From: Microvirga sp. | GTDB taxonomy: Bacteria > Pseudomonadota > Alphaproteobacteria > Rhizobiales > Beijerinckiaceae | Length of the DNA: 64,000 nt | Reading direction: 5' to 3' | Assembly (NCBI RefSeq): GCF_014699075.1 | Contig: NZ_JACXAB010000004.1 | Location: 62,001 to 126,000, forward strand | Shown here: positions 35,519-44,615 of the stretch, piece after piece | How positions within the stretch are numbered: the first letter of the stretch is position 1 | Layout: each line of letters opens with the position of its first letter | Program-made: the position numbers and the translations under genes | Notes under the pieces: model-generated | The model's database searches: none | Seen by the model: the letters and a program-made list of their open reading frames with translations, nothing else | What the model was told of the DNA's origin: nothing

Positions 35519-38465
35519 TAGGCCAGTGCCCGCAGCCGATCGCGGCTTCCTTGTCGATGGCGGGACCATGGGCGCGCTGATGCGCGGGCACGACTGGTCG
35601 ACATCGCCTCTCGGAGCGCCGGAGACCTGGCCACAGGCCCTGCGTACGGTGACCAGCCTGCTGCTTACCTCCAAGTTCCCGATGTTCGTGGCCTGGGGAC
35701 CGGAGCTCGGCTTCCTCTACAATGGCGCCTATGCCGAGATCCTTGGAGCCAAGCACCCCGCGGCCCTTGGCGAGCGCTTCCACGACATCTGGGCAGAGAT
35801 CTGGCCGGACATTTCCCCGCTGATCGACGCGGCGCTGGCCGGTGAGGCGAGCTATCGGGAAAACCTGCCGCTTCTCGTGAAGCGCAAGGGCTTCGATGAG
35901 GAGGCCTGGTTCACCTTCTCCTACTCGCCCGTCCGAGACGAGAGCGGCCAGGTGGCTGGCATGTTCTGCGCCGTCGCCGAGACAACGGGGCAGGTTCTTG
36001 CCGAACGGCGCCAGTCCTTCCGCATCAAGCTCGAGGAGGCTCTCGGCGACCTCACAGATCCCCGCGCCATTATGGCGGCGGCGGTCGAGGCACTTGGGCT
36101 GTACTTGAGAGCAAACCGGACGGGCTACAGCGAGGTGCAGGCGGACGGCGAGACCATCGTGTGCGAGACGTGCTATGCCGATGGGGTCGAGCCTCTCATC
36201 GGGACCTTCGCGCTCAGCAGCTTCGGACCGGATAGCATCGCGCGCCAACGGAGCGGGCAGACCGAAGTTTGCGACAGCATCGCGGCCGACCCGAGGCAAA
36301 CCCATGCGACCTGGGCCGCCATCGAGACCGATGCGTTCGTGTCGGTGCCGCTGGTCCGGGACGGCCGCTTCACGGCGTCGCTCTACGTTAACTTCCGCGA
36401 TGCCCACCAGTGGTCGTCCGAGGAGGTCGCGCTCATTGAGGACGCGGCTTCGCGGACCTGGTCGGCGGTGGAGCGGGCACGCGCTGAGGAACATCTGCGC
36501 GAGAGCGAGGCGCAGTTCCGGCTGATGGCCGATGCCGTCCCGCAGATCGTTTGGATCACGGATGGGGAGGGACGGACCCAGTTCTTCAACCGCCAATGGA
36601 GCAGCTATACCGGCGTGACATATGAGCCGACAACGGCAGCCGATGTGGCGGCGCACTACGTTCACCCGGATGACGGCATGGCAACGATGGCCGCGTTCAA
36701 CGAGGCCAGACGGACAGGCGGCACCTTCTCCGTCGAGCATCGCATCCGTTCTGCGGCGGGGGAATACCGCTGGTTTCTCGTCCGTGGCGAACCGTACTGC
36801 GATCCGGGCACCGGCGAGATCGTTCGCTGGTTCGGCGCGTCCGTCGACATCCACGACCGCAAGCTCATGGAGGAAGCCCTGCGCGAGAGCGAGGAACGCC
36901 TTCGCGACCTGAATGCGACGCTTGAGGAGCGCGTCGCCGCGCGCACGGCCGAGCGCAATCACCTCTGGACCCTGACGGAGGACATGCTCGCCCGCGCGGA
37001 TTACGAGGGCCGGATGAGCGCGGTGAACCCTGCCTGGACGAGGGTGCTGGGATGGTCGGAGCAGGAGTTGCTCACCAACCCCTATGCCGACATCATCCAC
37101 CCCGACGACGTCGGGGTGACCGTGGCTGCACTACTGTCGATGGGGGAGACCAAGCAGCCAACGCGTTTCGAGAACCGGATCCTGACGTCAAGCGGGGAGT
37201 GGAAGCCGATCGGCTGGACCGTCTCGCCCGAGCCGGACGGCCAGAACTTCATTGCCGTCGGCCGCGACCTCGCGGACTACAGGGCGCGAGAGCAACTGCT
37301 TCTCGAAGCCCAGGAGGCGCTGCGTCAGTCGCAGAAGCTGGAGGCGGTAGGCCAGCTCACGGGCGGGGTGGCGCACGATTTCAACAACCTGCTCACCATC
37401 ATCCGCTCGTCTGTCGAGTTCCTGCGCCGGCCCGACCTGCCCGAGGAGCGACGACGCCGCTACATCGACGCCATCACTGACACGGTGGATCGCGCCGCCA
37501 AGCTGACCGGACAATTGCTGGCTTTCGCCCGCAGGCAGGCGCTCAAGCCCGAGGTGTTCGACGTGCCCGAACGGATCCAGGCAGTCACGGACATGCTGCG
37601 CACCATCGTGGGAAGCCGCATTAAGATCATCACGGATATCTCTTGCGAGCGCTGCTTCGTCGAGGCCGACGTCGTCCAGTTTGAGACAGCGCTCGTCAAC
37701 ATGGCGGTGAACGCCCGGGACGCCATGGACGGGGAAGGCACTCTGACGGTGCATGTTGATGCCCTTGCCCATATGCCGTCGATACGCGGGCACGCGGGCG
37801 CTCCCGGGAAGTTCGTGGCAGTATCCATCAGCGACACTGGATCCGGCATTCCTACCGACAGGCTGAGCCATATTTTCGAGCCATTCTTCACGACGAAAGA
37901 AGTCGGCAAGGGCACGGGTCTGGGCCTGAGCCAAGTCTATGGTTTCGCCAAGCAGTCGGGTGGCGATGTCGCCGTCGAGAGCGGGCTCGGGAAAGGCACA
38001 ACCTTCACCCTCTACCTGCCGAAGGTTGAGCGCGAGGCTGGCGCTGACGAGACTGCCGTCTATGCCCGGACAGGTGCGCAGCAGGAAGATGGCCGGGGTT
38101 GCCGTGTGCTCGTGGTCGAGGATAACCTTGAGGTGGGGCAGTTCGCGACGCAGCTCTTGCAGGATCTCGGGTACGAGACGGCTTGGGCCGCCAATGCCAC
38201 CGAGGCTCTCGATCTGCTCGAGAATAACCACACCCGCTTTGACGTGGTTTTCTCGGACGTGGTGATGCCCGGGATGAGCGGGATCGAGCTTGGGCGGGAG
38301 ATCCGGCAGCGATATCCAGCACTTCCGGTGGTACTGACCTCCGGCTACAGCCATGTGCTGGCAGAGGAGGGACGGCACGGCTTCGAGTTGCTGCACAAGC
38401 CCTATGCTGTTGAGGACGTCTCGCGGGTGCTCCGCAGGGTGACCCGCAGGAGCGGCTCAGGCTAG
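35511..38465 (+). CDS. Multi-PAS/GAF hybrid sensor histidine kinase
   Basis: The 984-residue soluble kinase contains, in order, a PAS-like domain (about 40-160), a GAF domain (about 170-320; heme- or light-sensing style), two PAS domains (about 333-456 and 483-593), a HisKA domain with [18 protein letters not shown] (His near residue 622), an ATPase domain and a C-terminal receiver (from about 863; [13 protein letters not shown], phosphoacceptor in [13 protein letters not shown]). It is a cytoplasmic sensor that phosphorylates its own receiver. The ATG at 35511 ([10 protein letters not shown]) was chosen for its overlap with the ParD-like gene. Confidence 0.93.
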   Translation: MDDRPVPAADRGFLVDGGTMGALMRGHDWSTSPLGAPETWPQALRTVTSLLLTSKFPMFVAWGPELGFLYNGAYAEILGAKHPAALGERFHDIWAEIWPDISPLIDAALAGEASYRENLPLLVKRKGFDEEAWFTFSYSPVRDESGQVAGMFCAVAETTGQVLAERRQSFRIKLEEALGDLTDPRAIMAAAVEALGLYLRANRTGYSEVQADGETIVCETCYADGVEPLIGTFALSSFGPDSIARQRSGQTEVCDSIAADPRQTHATWAAIETDAFVSVPLVRDGRFTASLYVNFRDAHQWSSEEVALIEDAASRTWSAVERARAEEHLRESEAQFRLMADAVPQIVWITDGEGRTQFFNRQWSSYTGVTYEPTTAADVAAHYVHPDDGMATMAAFNEARRTGGTFSVEHRIRSAAGEYRWFLVRGEPYCDPGTGEIVRWFGASVDIHDRKLMEEALRESEERLRDLNATLEERVAARTAERNHLWTLTEDMLARADYEGRMSAVNPAWTRVLGWSEQELLTNPYADIIHPDDVGVTVAALLSMGETKQPTRFENRILTSSGEWKPIGWTVSPEPDGQNFIAVGRDLADYRAREQLLLEAQEALRQSQKLEAVGQLTGGVAHDFNNLLTIIRSSVEFLRRPDLPEERRRRYIDAITDTVDRAAKLTGQLLAFARRQALKPEVFDVPERIQAVTDMLRTIVGSRIKIITDISCERCFVEADVVQFETALVNMAVNARDAMDGEGTLTVHVDALAHMPSIRGHAGAPGKFVAVSISDTGSGIPTDRLSHIFEPFFTTKEVGKGTGLGLSQVYGFAKQSGGDVAVESGLGKGTTFTLYLPKVEREAGADETAVYARTGAQQEDGRGCRVLVVEDNLEVGQFATQLLQDLGYETAWAANATEALDLLENNHTRFDVVFSDVVMPGMSGIELGREIRQRYPALPVVLTSGYSHVLAEEGRHGFELLHKPYAVEDVSRVLRRVTRRSGSG

Positions 38466-38471
38466 CCTTGC

Positions 38472-38846
38472 TCATCTGGACGGAATGATCTTGGCAAGGC
38501 TGTAGGTCTGGTTGTGGCACATCTCGGAAGTACACCGAGCGTCCGTGATGCGGCGAATACCGGACTTTGGGCAACTGCCGATTGCCTGAACGGTATGTCC
38601 CTTGTTGGGCACTGGTATGGAATGCCCCTTCTGATGATAGTGAGTCACATCGCCGATCAGGATCTCGGCGAGCCCGTCGATCTCTCGAACAACCCGATCG
38701 ATCTGTCGGTACTCCTCGCCACCGATCGGGATGTCGGCCAGGGTTCGCGTGAGGAGATGCCGCGTCGGCCGCAGGGACTCCAAGAGCCTCTCCGCGACTT
38801 CCGGTGTCATGAGACACCGGGATTTTCTCGAATGACCATGTTGCAT
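38472..38846 (-). CDS. Hypothetical protein
   Basis: The 124-residue soluble protein has a helical middle region (TPEVAERLLESLRPTRHLLT and REIDGLAEILIGDVTHY) and a C-terminal part with Cys and His residues (SCPKSG, CTSEMCHNQ). I do not recognise the family. The ATG at 38846 has GAGG about 8 bases upstream. It is convergent with the hybrid kinase, 6 bases apart. Confidence 0.5.
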   Translation of the reverse strand: MQHGHSRKSRCLMTPEVAERLLESLRPTRHLLTRTLADIPIGGEEYRQIDRVVREIDGLAEILIGDVTHYHQKGHSIPVPNKGHTVQAIGSCPKSGIRRITDARCTSEMCHNQTYSLAKIIPSR

Positions 38847-38905
38847 GGATCGCCTCACCGTTCTTCATTTGCTTCAGCCGATAGCGGTAGCAAGTCACGC
38901 GATCA

Positions 38906-39148
38906 TCATGATCGGGAGGTTTCACGGTGGCTGGAGCCACCCCGGGTCGGCGTCACCCCCGTTCGCCCGCGGACGTACCCGAACGACAGGGCCGCAGCGA
39001 GACGTTCGATCCGTTGCTCCTGGATGTGCTGCTCGACGAGAAGGGCTTTGATGGCGGTTCGTGGATCGCCACCGCAGGCCTCGATCACGGCCGTTACATC
39101 AGCCTCCAACTGGTCCGTATCGCTCGCGACCTGAACCTGGTCAGTCAT
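38906..39148 (-). CDS. Small conserved hypothetical protein
   Basis: The 80-residue product has the pattern DQLEADVTAVIEACGGDPRT followed by AIKALLVEQHIQEQRIERLA, a style found in many short proteins of Methylobacteriaceae and Bradyrhizobiaceae, with no known function. GGGAGG lies 6 bases before the ATG at 39148. It is likely soluble and helical. Confidence 0.65.
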   Translation of the reverse strand: MTDQVQVASDTDQLEADVTAVIEACGGDPRTAIKALLVEQHIQEQRIERLAAALSFGYVRGRTGVTPTRGGSSHRETSRS

Positions 39149-39154
39149 CGTCAC

Positions 39155-39580
39155 CTCCCTTGAGAGTCGCGACGTTACTGATCCGATGCTCCGACCTCCA
39201 GCGGAATGTTCTTTATTTGTTCTTGAGCTGTGGAATGCGGGGAAACGCTCACGATCGTTGCCCGGGCGGGAGACAGCCAGACGTGATCCATTGCCACGAA
39301 ACGTGGCCAGCTTGGCGCGAATCCTAGTATTCCGAATTTCGAGAAATGCGGCGCCTGATCCGTGTGGCGCGCTGCTCGCACGAGCTCTATGACTAGGGAC
39401 AAAGACATCACGGATAGTTTCGTACCCGTAATCCCGCGCGAGAACACCATCGATTAGTGACGCGGAACGTCTGCGGGACAGCGACTCGTCGGATTCAAGT
39501 AGGCAAGGTCGTCTCCGCAGTTGTTCTGAGTTGACAGGTCAGCAGTGGGTTGGGCTGAGTGGCGGCTGTCGGGGGTTGTC
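39155..39580. other. Intergenic stretch, no gene recognised
   Basis: About 425 bases between two divergently oriented genes. It should hold the promoters for the small hypothetical gene and for the exported protease. No RNA or repeat was identified. Confidence 0.5.
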
Positions 39581-41440
39581 ATGCGTATTGTTTCCATTGC
39601 CGCTAGCGTTGCGATTTGTGCGTTCGGTTCATCGGCCTTAGCGGATTCCTTCACGCTCTCGGGTGACGCTCGCTGGGTTGCTTTGGCCAGCCGGCAGAGC
39701 CTCGATGAAGCCATCGGCGTTGCCCATGCCTATCGCTGGCGCTTTCCGACCGTCAGGGTCATGCAGGCGACGAACGGATGGTACGCCATCGTCGCCGGTC
39801 CCGAGCGGATCCCGAACCCGCGGGCCTACAAGGAAGCGCTGGTCCGCACGGGCGAAATCCGCAGCGATACCATCATCACCCGAGGACATGGATACGTTGC
39901 CGAGGTCTGGAAGCCCTCGACCTTCAAGCCTCTCATCCAGGCAAAGTACGACGGCTCGAAACAGGTCAATCTGCGCTCCGGCGAACTGGTTCTCACCGTC
40001 TCAAGCCTTGCAAGGGGGAAGGAGAGCGGGCGCTTTCCCGTCCTGTCCGGGTCTGCGAACGGCCGTCTCGCCTTTACGGCGCGCCTTGAGGAAAGCTCGA
40101 ACGAGGTGCCGAACGCCGAGGTTGCCGTCGTGCGCCTCGACCCCACCAGCGCAGAGCCGCAGGTGGTCTTTTCGTCCTTCTGGGGTGGCGCGCATTGCTG
40201 CACTGTCACCAAGATCGCCACGAAGGTCGGAACCGAGTGGCGCGTTGTCCCAGGCAAGACCATCGACGGGGACGGCGGCTACACCTTCGATGACATTGAT
40301 GGCGATGGCGCAGCCGAACTGCTGAGCGTGGACCAGACCTTCTTCTACACCTTCGCGCCGTATGCAGGATCCTGGGCGCCCGAGAGCATTTCGAAGCTCT
40401 CCGGTGACCGGCTTGTCGATGTGACGGCGCATCCGACCTTCCGAACCTACATGCGCCAGGAACTCTACCGGATGGAGTATCTCGCCAGCCGGGAGCCGAG
40501 CCTGTGGCGCTCGAATGGGTTCCTGGCAGCCTGGGTGGCCACAAAAGCAGTCGTGGGCGAGTTCGATGATGCCTGGAACCGGATGCTGCCCCTGTACGAT
40601 AGAGGCACCGATTGGCCCCTGATCGAATGCACGGTGGCAAAGGTGGGTGGGTCCTGTCCGGACGGGAGGGAGCGGACCATCGAGTTTCCGGTGGCCTTGC
40701 GCAAGCACCTCGAGGAGGAGGGATATATCCCGAGGAGTGCACCGGTTCCTCGGCCGGAAAGTGTCGTGGTCGCGCGACCGACCCTTGTCGTGCCGAGCCC
40801 GGCTCCCAAGGAGGAGAAGCGTGCGTCCTCTGGGACAGGCTTCTTCGTCACCCGGGAGGGACATGTCGTCACGAACAACCACGTGATTGAGGGTTGCACT
40901 TCCGTCCAGGTCAAGCCTTCCAACGGCTCGCCCCTTCCGGCTAGGATTCTGGCCCGTGACACGACCAACGACCTGGCACTGCTGAAGTCTGACCAATCGA
41001 CGGACAAGTTCGCGACTGTCCGAGCGGGCGTTCGTCTCGGGGAAGCCGTCGCGGCCTTCGGTTTCCCGCTCAACAGCGTCCTGGCGAGCTCCGGCAACTT
41101 CACGCTGGGCAATGTGACCGCACTGGCGGGCATCGGGGACGATAGCCGCTTTCTCCAGATCTCAACTCCGGTTCAGCCGGGGAACAGCGGTGGGCCGCTG
41201 CTGGACGAGAACGGCAATGTCGTCGGCGTGGTGACATCCAAGCTCAATGCCCTCAAAACGGTGGTTGCCATTGGGGATGTCCCCCAGAATGTGAACTTCG
41301 CCATCAAGGCAGGGGCGCTGACCACGTTCCTGGAGAGCACCCGGGTTGAGGTGCCGGCTGCCTCTAGTGCGTTACGCCTCTCGCCGCCCGATCTTGCCGA
41401 TGTCGCCAGCAGCATCAGCGTGTTTGTCAGATGTGACTGA
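39581..41440 (+). CDS. Exported trypsin-like (S1C) serine protease
   Basis: The 619-residue protein has a signal peptide ending near SSALADS, an N-terminal SPOR-like domain (about 28-90), a beta-rich middle part and a C-terminal trypsin domain of the DegP class: His in GHVVTNNHVIEGC (near 432), Asp in TTNDLALLKSD (near 464), Ser in QPGNSGGPLLDENG (near 536). No PDZ domain is visible. It probably degrades or processes periplasmic proteins. It is unrelated in sequence to the Trypco2-linked protease at the right edge of the window. Confidence 0.9.
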   Translation: MRIVSIAASVAICAFGSSALADSFTLSGDARWVALASRQSLDEAIGVAHAYRWRFPTVRVMQATNGWYAIVAGPERIPNPRAYKEALVRTGEIRSDTIITRGHGYVAEVWKPSTFKPLIQAKYDGSKQVNLRSGELVLTVSSLARGKESGRFPVLSGSANGRLAFTARLEESSNEVPNAEVAVVRLDPTSAEPQVVFSSFWGGAHCCTVTKIATKVGTEWRVVPGKTIDGDGGYTFDDIDGDGAAELLSVDQTFFYTFAPYAGSWAPESISKLSGDRLVDVTAHPTFRTYMRQELYRMEYLASREPSLWRSNGFLAAWVATKAVVGEFDDAWNRMLPLYDRGTDWPLIECTVAKVGGSCPDGRERTIEFPVALRKHLEEEGYIPRSAPVPRPESVVVARPTLVVPSPAPKEEKRASSGTGFFVTREGHVVTNNHVIEGCTSVQVKPSNGSPLPARILARDTTNDLALLKSDQSTDKFATVRAGVRLGEAVAAFGFPLNSVLASSGNFTLGNVTALAGIGDDSRFLQISTPVQPGNSGGPLLDENGNVVGVVTSKLNALKTVVAIGDVPQNVNFAIKAGALTTFLESTRVEVPAASSALRLSPPDLADVASSISVFVRCD

Positions 41441-41643
41441 GGGGCTAGCCCATCAATCACTCTCGGAGGCGAACACATTCGGCCGCCGAGCCGACCGAGG
41501 TTTGGGGCAACACGAAAACCCTCGTGACCTCCGACTGGTTATGCAGCGCAAGAGGTCCTCGGCGGCACTGTTCATCAGGTCAATGATGGTCTGCAAATGA
41601 ACGACGGTCCGAAGGCGGTATTCCTTGGCCGGGATGTCGGGAA

Positions 41644-41976
41644 TTGATGGAATCGTCCCCAAACCGGTCTGAAACAGCCCGGTTTGGGGAAAGGGCCGCG
41701 ATATGGCGCTGCCTTGGGCAATTAAATCGTGCGAGCTACACCGATCCTTCCGCCCTCGCCGCCGATGCCACGATCCTCGACGGATGGATGGAACACTACA
41801 TGCCCATCCCCGTCCTCGTCGGCAGCGCAAATGGGCACCCGACCCTCGCCGGCAAGGGCAGGCTGATCCGAACCTCGGACCTTTGGGTGATGGCCGAGGA
41901 TCGCGGGCGTGCCCGTTCCATGGCTAGGTGGTATCGTCTCGGCCGGCCGCTCGAGGCCGAGACGACGCACTCCTGA
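41644..41976 (+). CDS. DUF6634 family protein
   Basis: The 110-residue frame carries LDGWMEHYMPIPVLVGSANG and GRLIRTSDLWVMAEDRGRAR followed by WYRLGRP, the conserved features of DUF6634 proteins, short proteins common in Methylobacteriaceae with unknown function. The 5' part lies over a strong 12-bp inverted repeat (41656-41690), so the real start may be further downstream. It is followed 11 bases later by the mosaic antitoxin-like gene. Confidence 0.55.
   Translation: MMESSPNRSETARFGERAAIWRCLGQLNRASYTDPSALAADATILDGWMEHYMPIPVLVGSANGHPTLAGKGRLIRTSDLWVMAEDRGRARSMARWYRLGRPLEAETTHS
41656..41690. repeat. Perfect inverted repeat, 12-bp arms
   Basis: Arms TCCCCAAACCGG (41656-41667) and CCGGTTTGGGGA (41679-41690) are separated by 11 bases. 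It is directly followed by a segment (about 41693-41740) that reappears at 44459-44505. It could be a terminator for the upstream protease or one end of a mobile element. Confidence 0.75.
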
Positions 41977-41987
41977 GGAGACTGCCT

Positions 41988-43289
41988 ATGGGTGATCGGA
42001 AGATGCCGCGCCTCCCCATGACCGCTGACGAGTTTCTGGAGTGGGCCGCGACCCAGGAGGAGAAATGGGAGCTTGTGGATGGCTATCCCGTTCCCAAGTT
42101 CTGTGACGAAACAGAGGCTGGGATGGCCCCGACTCCCCGAGTGCCGATGAGCGAGGCCGAGTTTCAGGAATGGGTGAGGACTCAGCCGAGCCGGTATGAG
42201 CTCGTGGACGGCGTCCCGATCCCTGTGTACGGCGAGGTGAGGGGGGACCTGATCACCTCCGACTGGCGGGCGCTGTACGGCAGTCTAAAGGGGAAGGGCA
42301 GGGATCCCAATCGCGTCCGGACCATCGAAGAGATCAGCGGAGCCGCCATGACCGACGACGAGACGCTTACGCACGAGGAGGCTGCGGCCCTGCTCGGCGG
42401 GTACGCCACCCTTGCCCACAGGGTGATGATCGACGAGCTGCCGCGCCTTCCCGACGGCCTGTTCCGCCGGGGAGATGTCCTGGCCCTGAGGGATCGGCTC
42501 AGTGCGTTGGAGGCCTTGGCCGCCTCGACCGAGGAACTGTCCGAGATCGCCGAAGGCGAGGCCGTCAAGCACGAGACCCAGGAGTCATGGCGTTGCGTGT
42601 CCGGTAGCCTGAAAGGTCAGAGCACCGACCCTGATCGCGTCCGCTCCATCGAGAAGATCAGCGGAGCCGCGGATGATGACGAGCAGTTCCAGGAGGCGCT
42701 TCGGCAGGTCCGAGCGACGGGAGCCATGGGCGTCACTCCGCGGGATGCCGTCGTGACAGATCTGGCCGCCGAGGGCGAGGATGCCAAGAAGGATCAGACG
42801 TTCGGCGAGGCTCTCCGCGATATGGGTTGGCAGCCTGTGCCCTTGCCGCGCCTGACACTCCGCTCGGGCGCTCCCGGCAGGCGGCTGAAGCTCCCTCGTC
42901 CTCCCGAGGAGGCCGTCCTGATCGCGGAAGGCGAGGCCGCTAGGCGCGAGATCCTGCGGCTGGCCGGGGGCTACCTCGAGGAGGAGCTGGCGGCGGAGTG
43001 GCTCGGCGTCTCGGTCGATCACCTGCGCCGCTCCGTCGAGGAGGGCACCTGGATCGCCGTCGAGATGGACGGGCGCCTGGTGGTCCCGGCCTGCATGATG
43101 CGGGACTCTATGACGGTCCTGATCCTGCGCGAGATCCTCGCCGTGATGCCGATCCGATCGCCGTGGATGCGGCTGGAATGGCTCGTCCGGCCGGACGACG
43201 CTCTCGGCGGGCTGAGCCCCATGGAGGCCATCCGGGACTGCCGGGAGAAGGAGGTCCGAGAGCTCGCGCGAAGCCACGGAGCGGATTAG
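41988..43289 (+). CDS. Mosaic antitoxin-like protein with duplicated modules
   Basis: The 433-residue protein is built of repeated units. Two N-terminal copies resemble the start of Uma2 nucleases (MTADEFLEWAATQEEKWELV; MSEAEFQEWVRTQPSRYELV). Two copies of a second unit follow (SLKGKGRDPNRVRTIEEISG; SLKGQSTDPDRVRSIEKISG). The first is followed by an excisionase-like helix-turn-helix (TLTHEEAAALLGGYATLAHR), and a second such unit is near the C-terminus. The end (RLEWLVRPDDALGGLSPMEA) resembles the toxin-binding part of Xre/MbcA/ParS antitoxins. It is probably a DNA-binding antitoxin-type mosaic without toxin. GAGGAG precedes the ATG. The stop codon lies exactly where an IS5-type end begins, so the natural C-terminus may have been lost. 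Confidence 0.6.
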   Translation: MGDRKMPRLPMTADEFLEWAATQEEKWELVDGYPVPKFCDETEAGMAPTPRVPMSEAEFQEWVRTQPSRYELVDGVPIPVYGEVRGDLITSDWRALYGSLKGKGRDPNRVRTIEEISGAAMTDDETLTHEEAAALLGGYATLAHRVMIDELPRLPDGLFRRGDVLALRDRLSALEALAASTEELSEIAEGEAVKHETQESWRCVSGSLKGQSTDPDRVRSIEKISGAADDDEQFQEALRQVRATGAMGVTPRDAVVTDLAAEGEDAKKDQTFGEALRDMGWQPVPLPRLTLRSGAPGRRLKLPRPPEEAVLIAEGEAARREILRLAGGYLEEELAAEWLGVSVDHLRRSVEEGTWIAVEMDGRLVVPACMMRDSMTVLILREILAVMPIRSPWMRLEWLVRPDDALGGLSPMEAIRDCREKEVRELARSHGAD

Positions 43290-43556
43290 AGGGTGTCTGG
43301 AAAATCGGGTTGAGCCCATCTGAAGGGGCATGACAGCCTCCTTCTATGACTGCAACCTGAGCGATGCGGAGTGAACGATCCGGGCGCCGCTCCTTGCCTC
43401 CACGACACGCCGTGGGCGTCCTCGCAAGCATGACCTGCGGCTGGTCCTGAATGCCATCCTCTACATTCTGCGCGGTTGCGAACCCTGGCGGTTGTTGCCG
43501 CACGAGTATCCGCCCTGGCAGAGCGTGTACGATCAGTTTCGACGATGTCGCGGCGG
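43290..43556 (+). pseudogene. IS5-family transposase fragment
   Basis: The segment starts with an IS5-type end (GAGGGTGTCTGGAAAATCGG) and encodes MTASFYDCNLSDAE, then an in-frame TGA where Trp is expected, then [20 protein letters not shown] and [20 protein letters not shown]. This is the N-terminal DUF4096 domain of IS5-family transposases. Similarity stops at about 43556, so the catalytic part and the other end are missing. It is a truncated, inactive copy. Confidence 0.8.
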
Positions 43557-43742
43557 CCCAAGGCAGGATCCAGTAGACCCGCAGCCCATCAGCAGGCGGT
43601 CGACGGATTACCGACCGAAATTGAAATCTCTCGACGCAACTCAGGTACCGTCGCGGTCCGCCACATTGAGCGGCTACAGGTCGTCGTGCAAGGGCGAGAA
43701 AGTACTGTCGGCGGCTGTGAGACGTCGGTGAGTCAAATTTGA
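43557..43742 (+). pseudogene. Decayed fragment of an HlyD-type gene
   Basis: The segment encodes [20 protein letters not shown] and [17 protein letters not shown]. These match HQQAVDELQTKQEIYRRNPG and [17 protein letters not shown] in the coiled coil of the HlyD protein at 382-1617. A TAG interrupts the upstream part of the match. Only about 55 codons are preserved, directly joined to the IS5-type fragment. It is a relic of a second copy of that gene or of a close relative. Confidence 0.75.
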
Positions 43743-44273
43743 GAGTAATTCGTGCCTGAGGGGCGCTAATCGAGTCAAACTACAGCCTGTACTTGAGAGG
43801 CCGGATCGTTGGGACCTTATGGTTTCTTGAGGAGATGATGCGAAGTAGTCGCAACACGTTTGATGCGGCGCGGCCTTCACGGAGATAGTCTGCTGCCGGA
43901 GGGCCAAAGGTGACCAGACCTTCAAGCTCGTCAGCGAGAAGACGCCGTTCCCGACGGCTTGGCAGGTCCGCTCCGAGCACTCAGGCAAGGACACCTACGT
44001 CCTGTTCAACACCGACAGCGATGTTGCGACCGAAGGCGTGACTAAGCTCAAGGGCGTCCACGCCGATCTAACCCACACCTAGTTCGTGCCGTAGGTGTTG
44101 CGCACCGTTCAGTGAGATCTTGCTTGGGATGAGAAGGCGCGCTGGGAGGAGTTCAAGACTTTCAGGCACCAGTTCTTGTGTCGGAAATGCAGCCGCGTAA
44201 AGTGCAAGCGGCCGCCCACATCGAAACGTGCGGTCTGTGCGCACGAGAATTGTGAAACACAGTTCTCGCCGCC
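43743..44273. other. Degenerate stretch without an intact gene
   Basis: About 530 bases between relics. A plus-strand frame around 43900-44080 (including HSGKDTYVLFNTDSDVATEG) reads like coding sequence but ends in stops after about 60 codons and has no start that I can justify. I do not recognise it. The segment probably contains the 5' part of decayed genes. Confidence 0.45.
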
Positions 44274-44615
44274 GTGATCCTCATCTACCTGCCGACATCA
44301 GAGGCGCGCAATCCTCGTCGAGTGCAGCGGCAGATTAGTGAAAAGCCATGTCATTGGAAATCGGCCCGATTTTTCGATCGGGCCGAGCAGTTGCGTCAGT
44401 CGGGCACAGCGGAGCAGTGCATCCTATTTGAGTACAGGGCCGACCTGTTAAGCAAATCGGGCCGAGATATAGCTGCTTTGGGCAATTATATCGTGTGGGC
44501 CACAGTGACCTACACCCGTGGCGAGAGGCCAAAAGAGGGCACCCTAGCCCCCGGCGGCTCGGTGAAGGCCAAGGAGGGCATCGACTTCCATGTTATTCCA
44601 ACTAGCGAGTCGTAA
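44274..44615 (+). pseudogene. Probable C-terminal remnant of a multi-ubiquitin domain protein
   Basis: The last 40 or so residues (ATVTYTRGERPKEGTLAPGG, then SVKAKEGIDFHVIPTSES) match the end of bacterial multi-ubiquitin proteins, which finish with a tyrosine-rich strand, an xGxL-type turn and VKxGMxFxVTxxxxS. The first 65 residues of the frame (from 44274) have no ubiquitin character, and the DNA just before the match (44459-44505) is shared with 41693-41740, so an insertion or recombination seems to have replaced the 5' part. The stop overlaps the start of the E1-like gene by 26 bases, as expected for a coupled partner. Confidence 0.5.
44361..44386. repeat. Perfect inverted repeat, 10-bp arms
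   Basis: Arms TCGGCCCGAT (44361-44370) and ATCGGGCCGA (44377-44386) enclose six bases. It lies inside the frame of the multi-ubiquitin remnant, upstream of the shared segment, which suggests that this part is not original coding DNA. Confidence 0.7.

Noticed and set aside
39581-41440. Exported S1C protease as part of the Trypco2 conflict system
   Set aside because: It has a signal peptide and a SPOR-like domain, lies 22 kb away and has no Trypco2 neighbour.
44274-44470. Upstream half of the multi-ubiquitin frame as real coding sequence
   Set aside because: It contains a 10-bp hairpin and a segment shared with 41.7 kb and has no ubiquitin-like pattern, so only the last part is accepted as a remnant.
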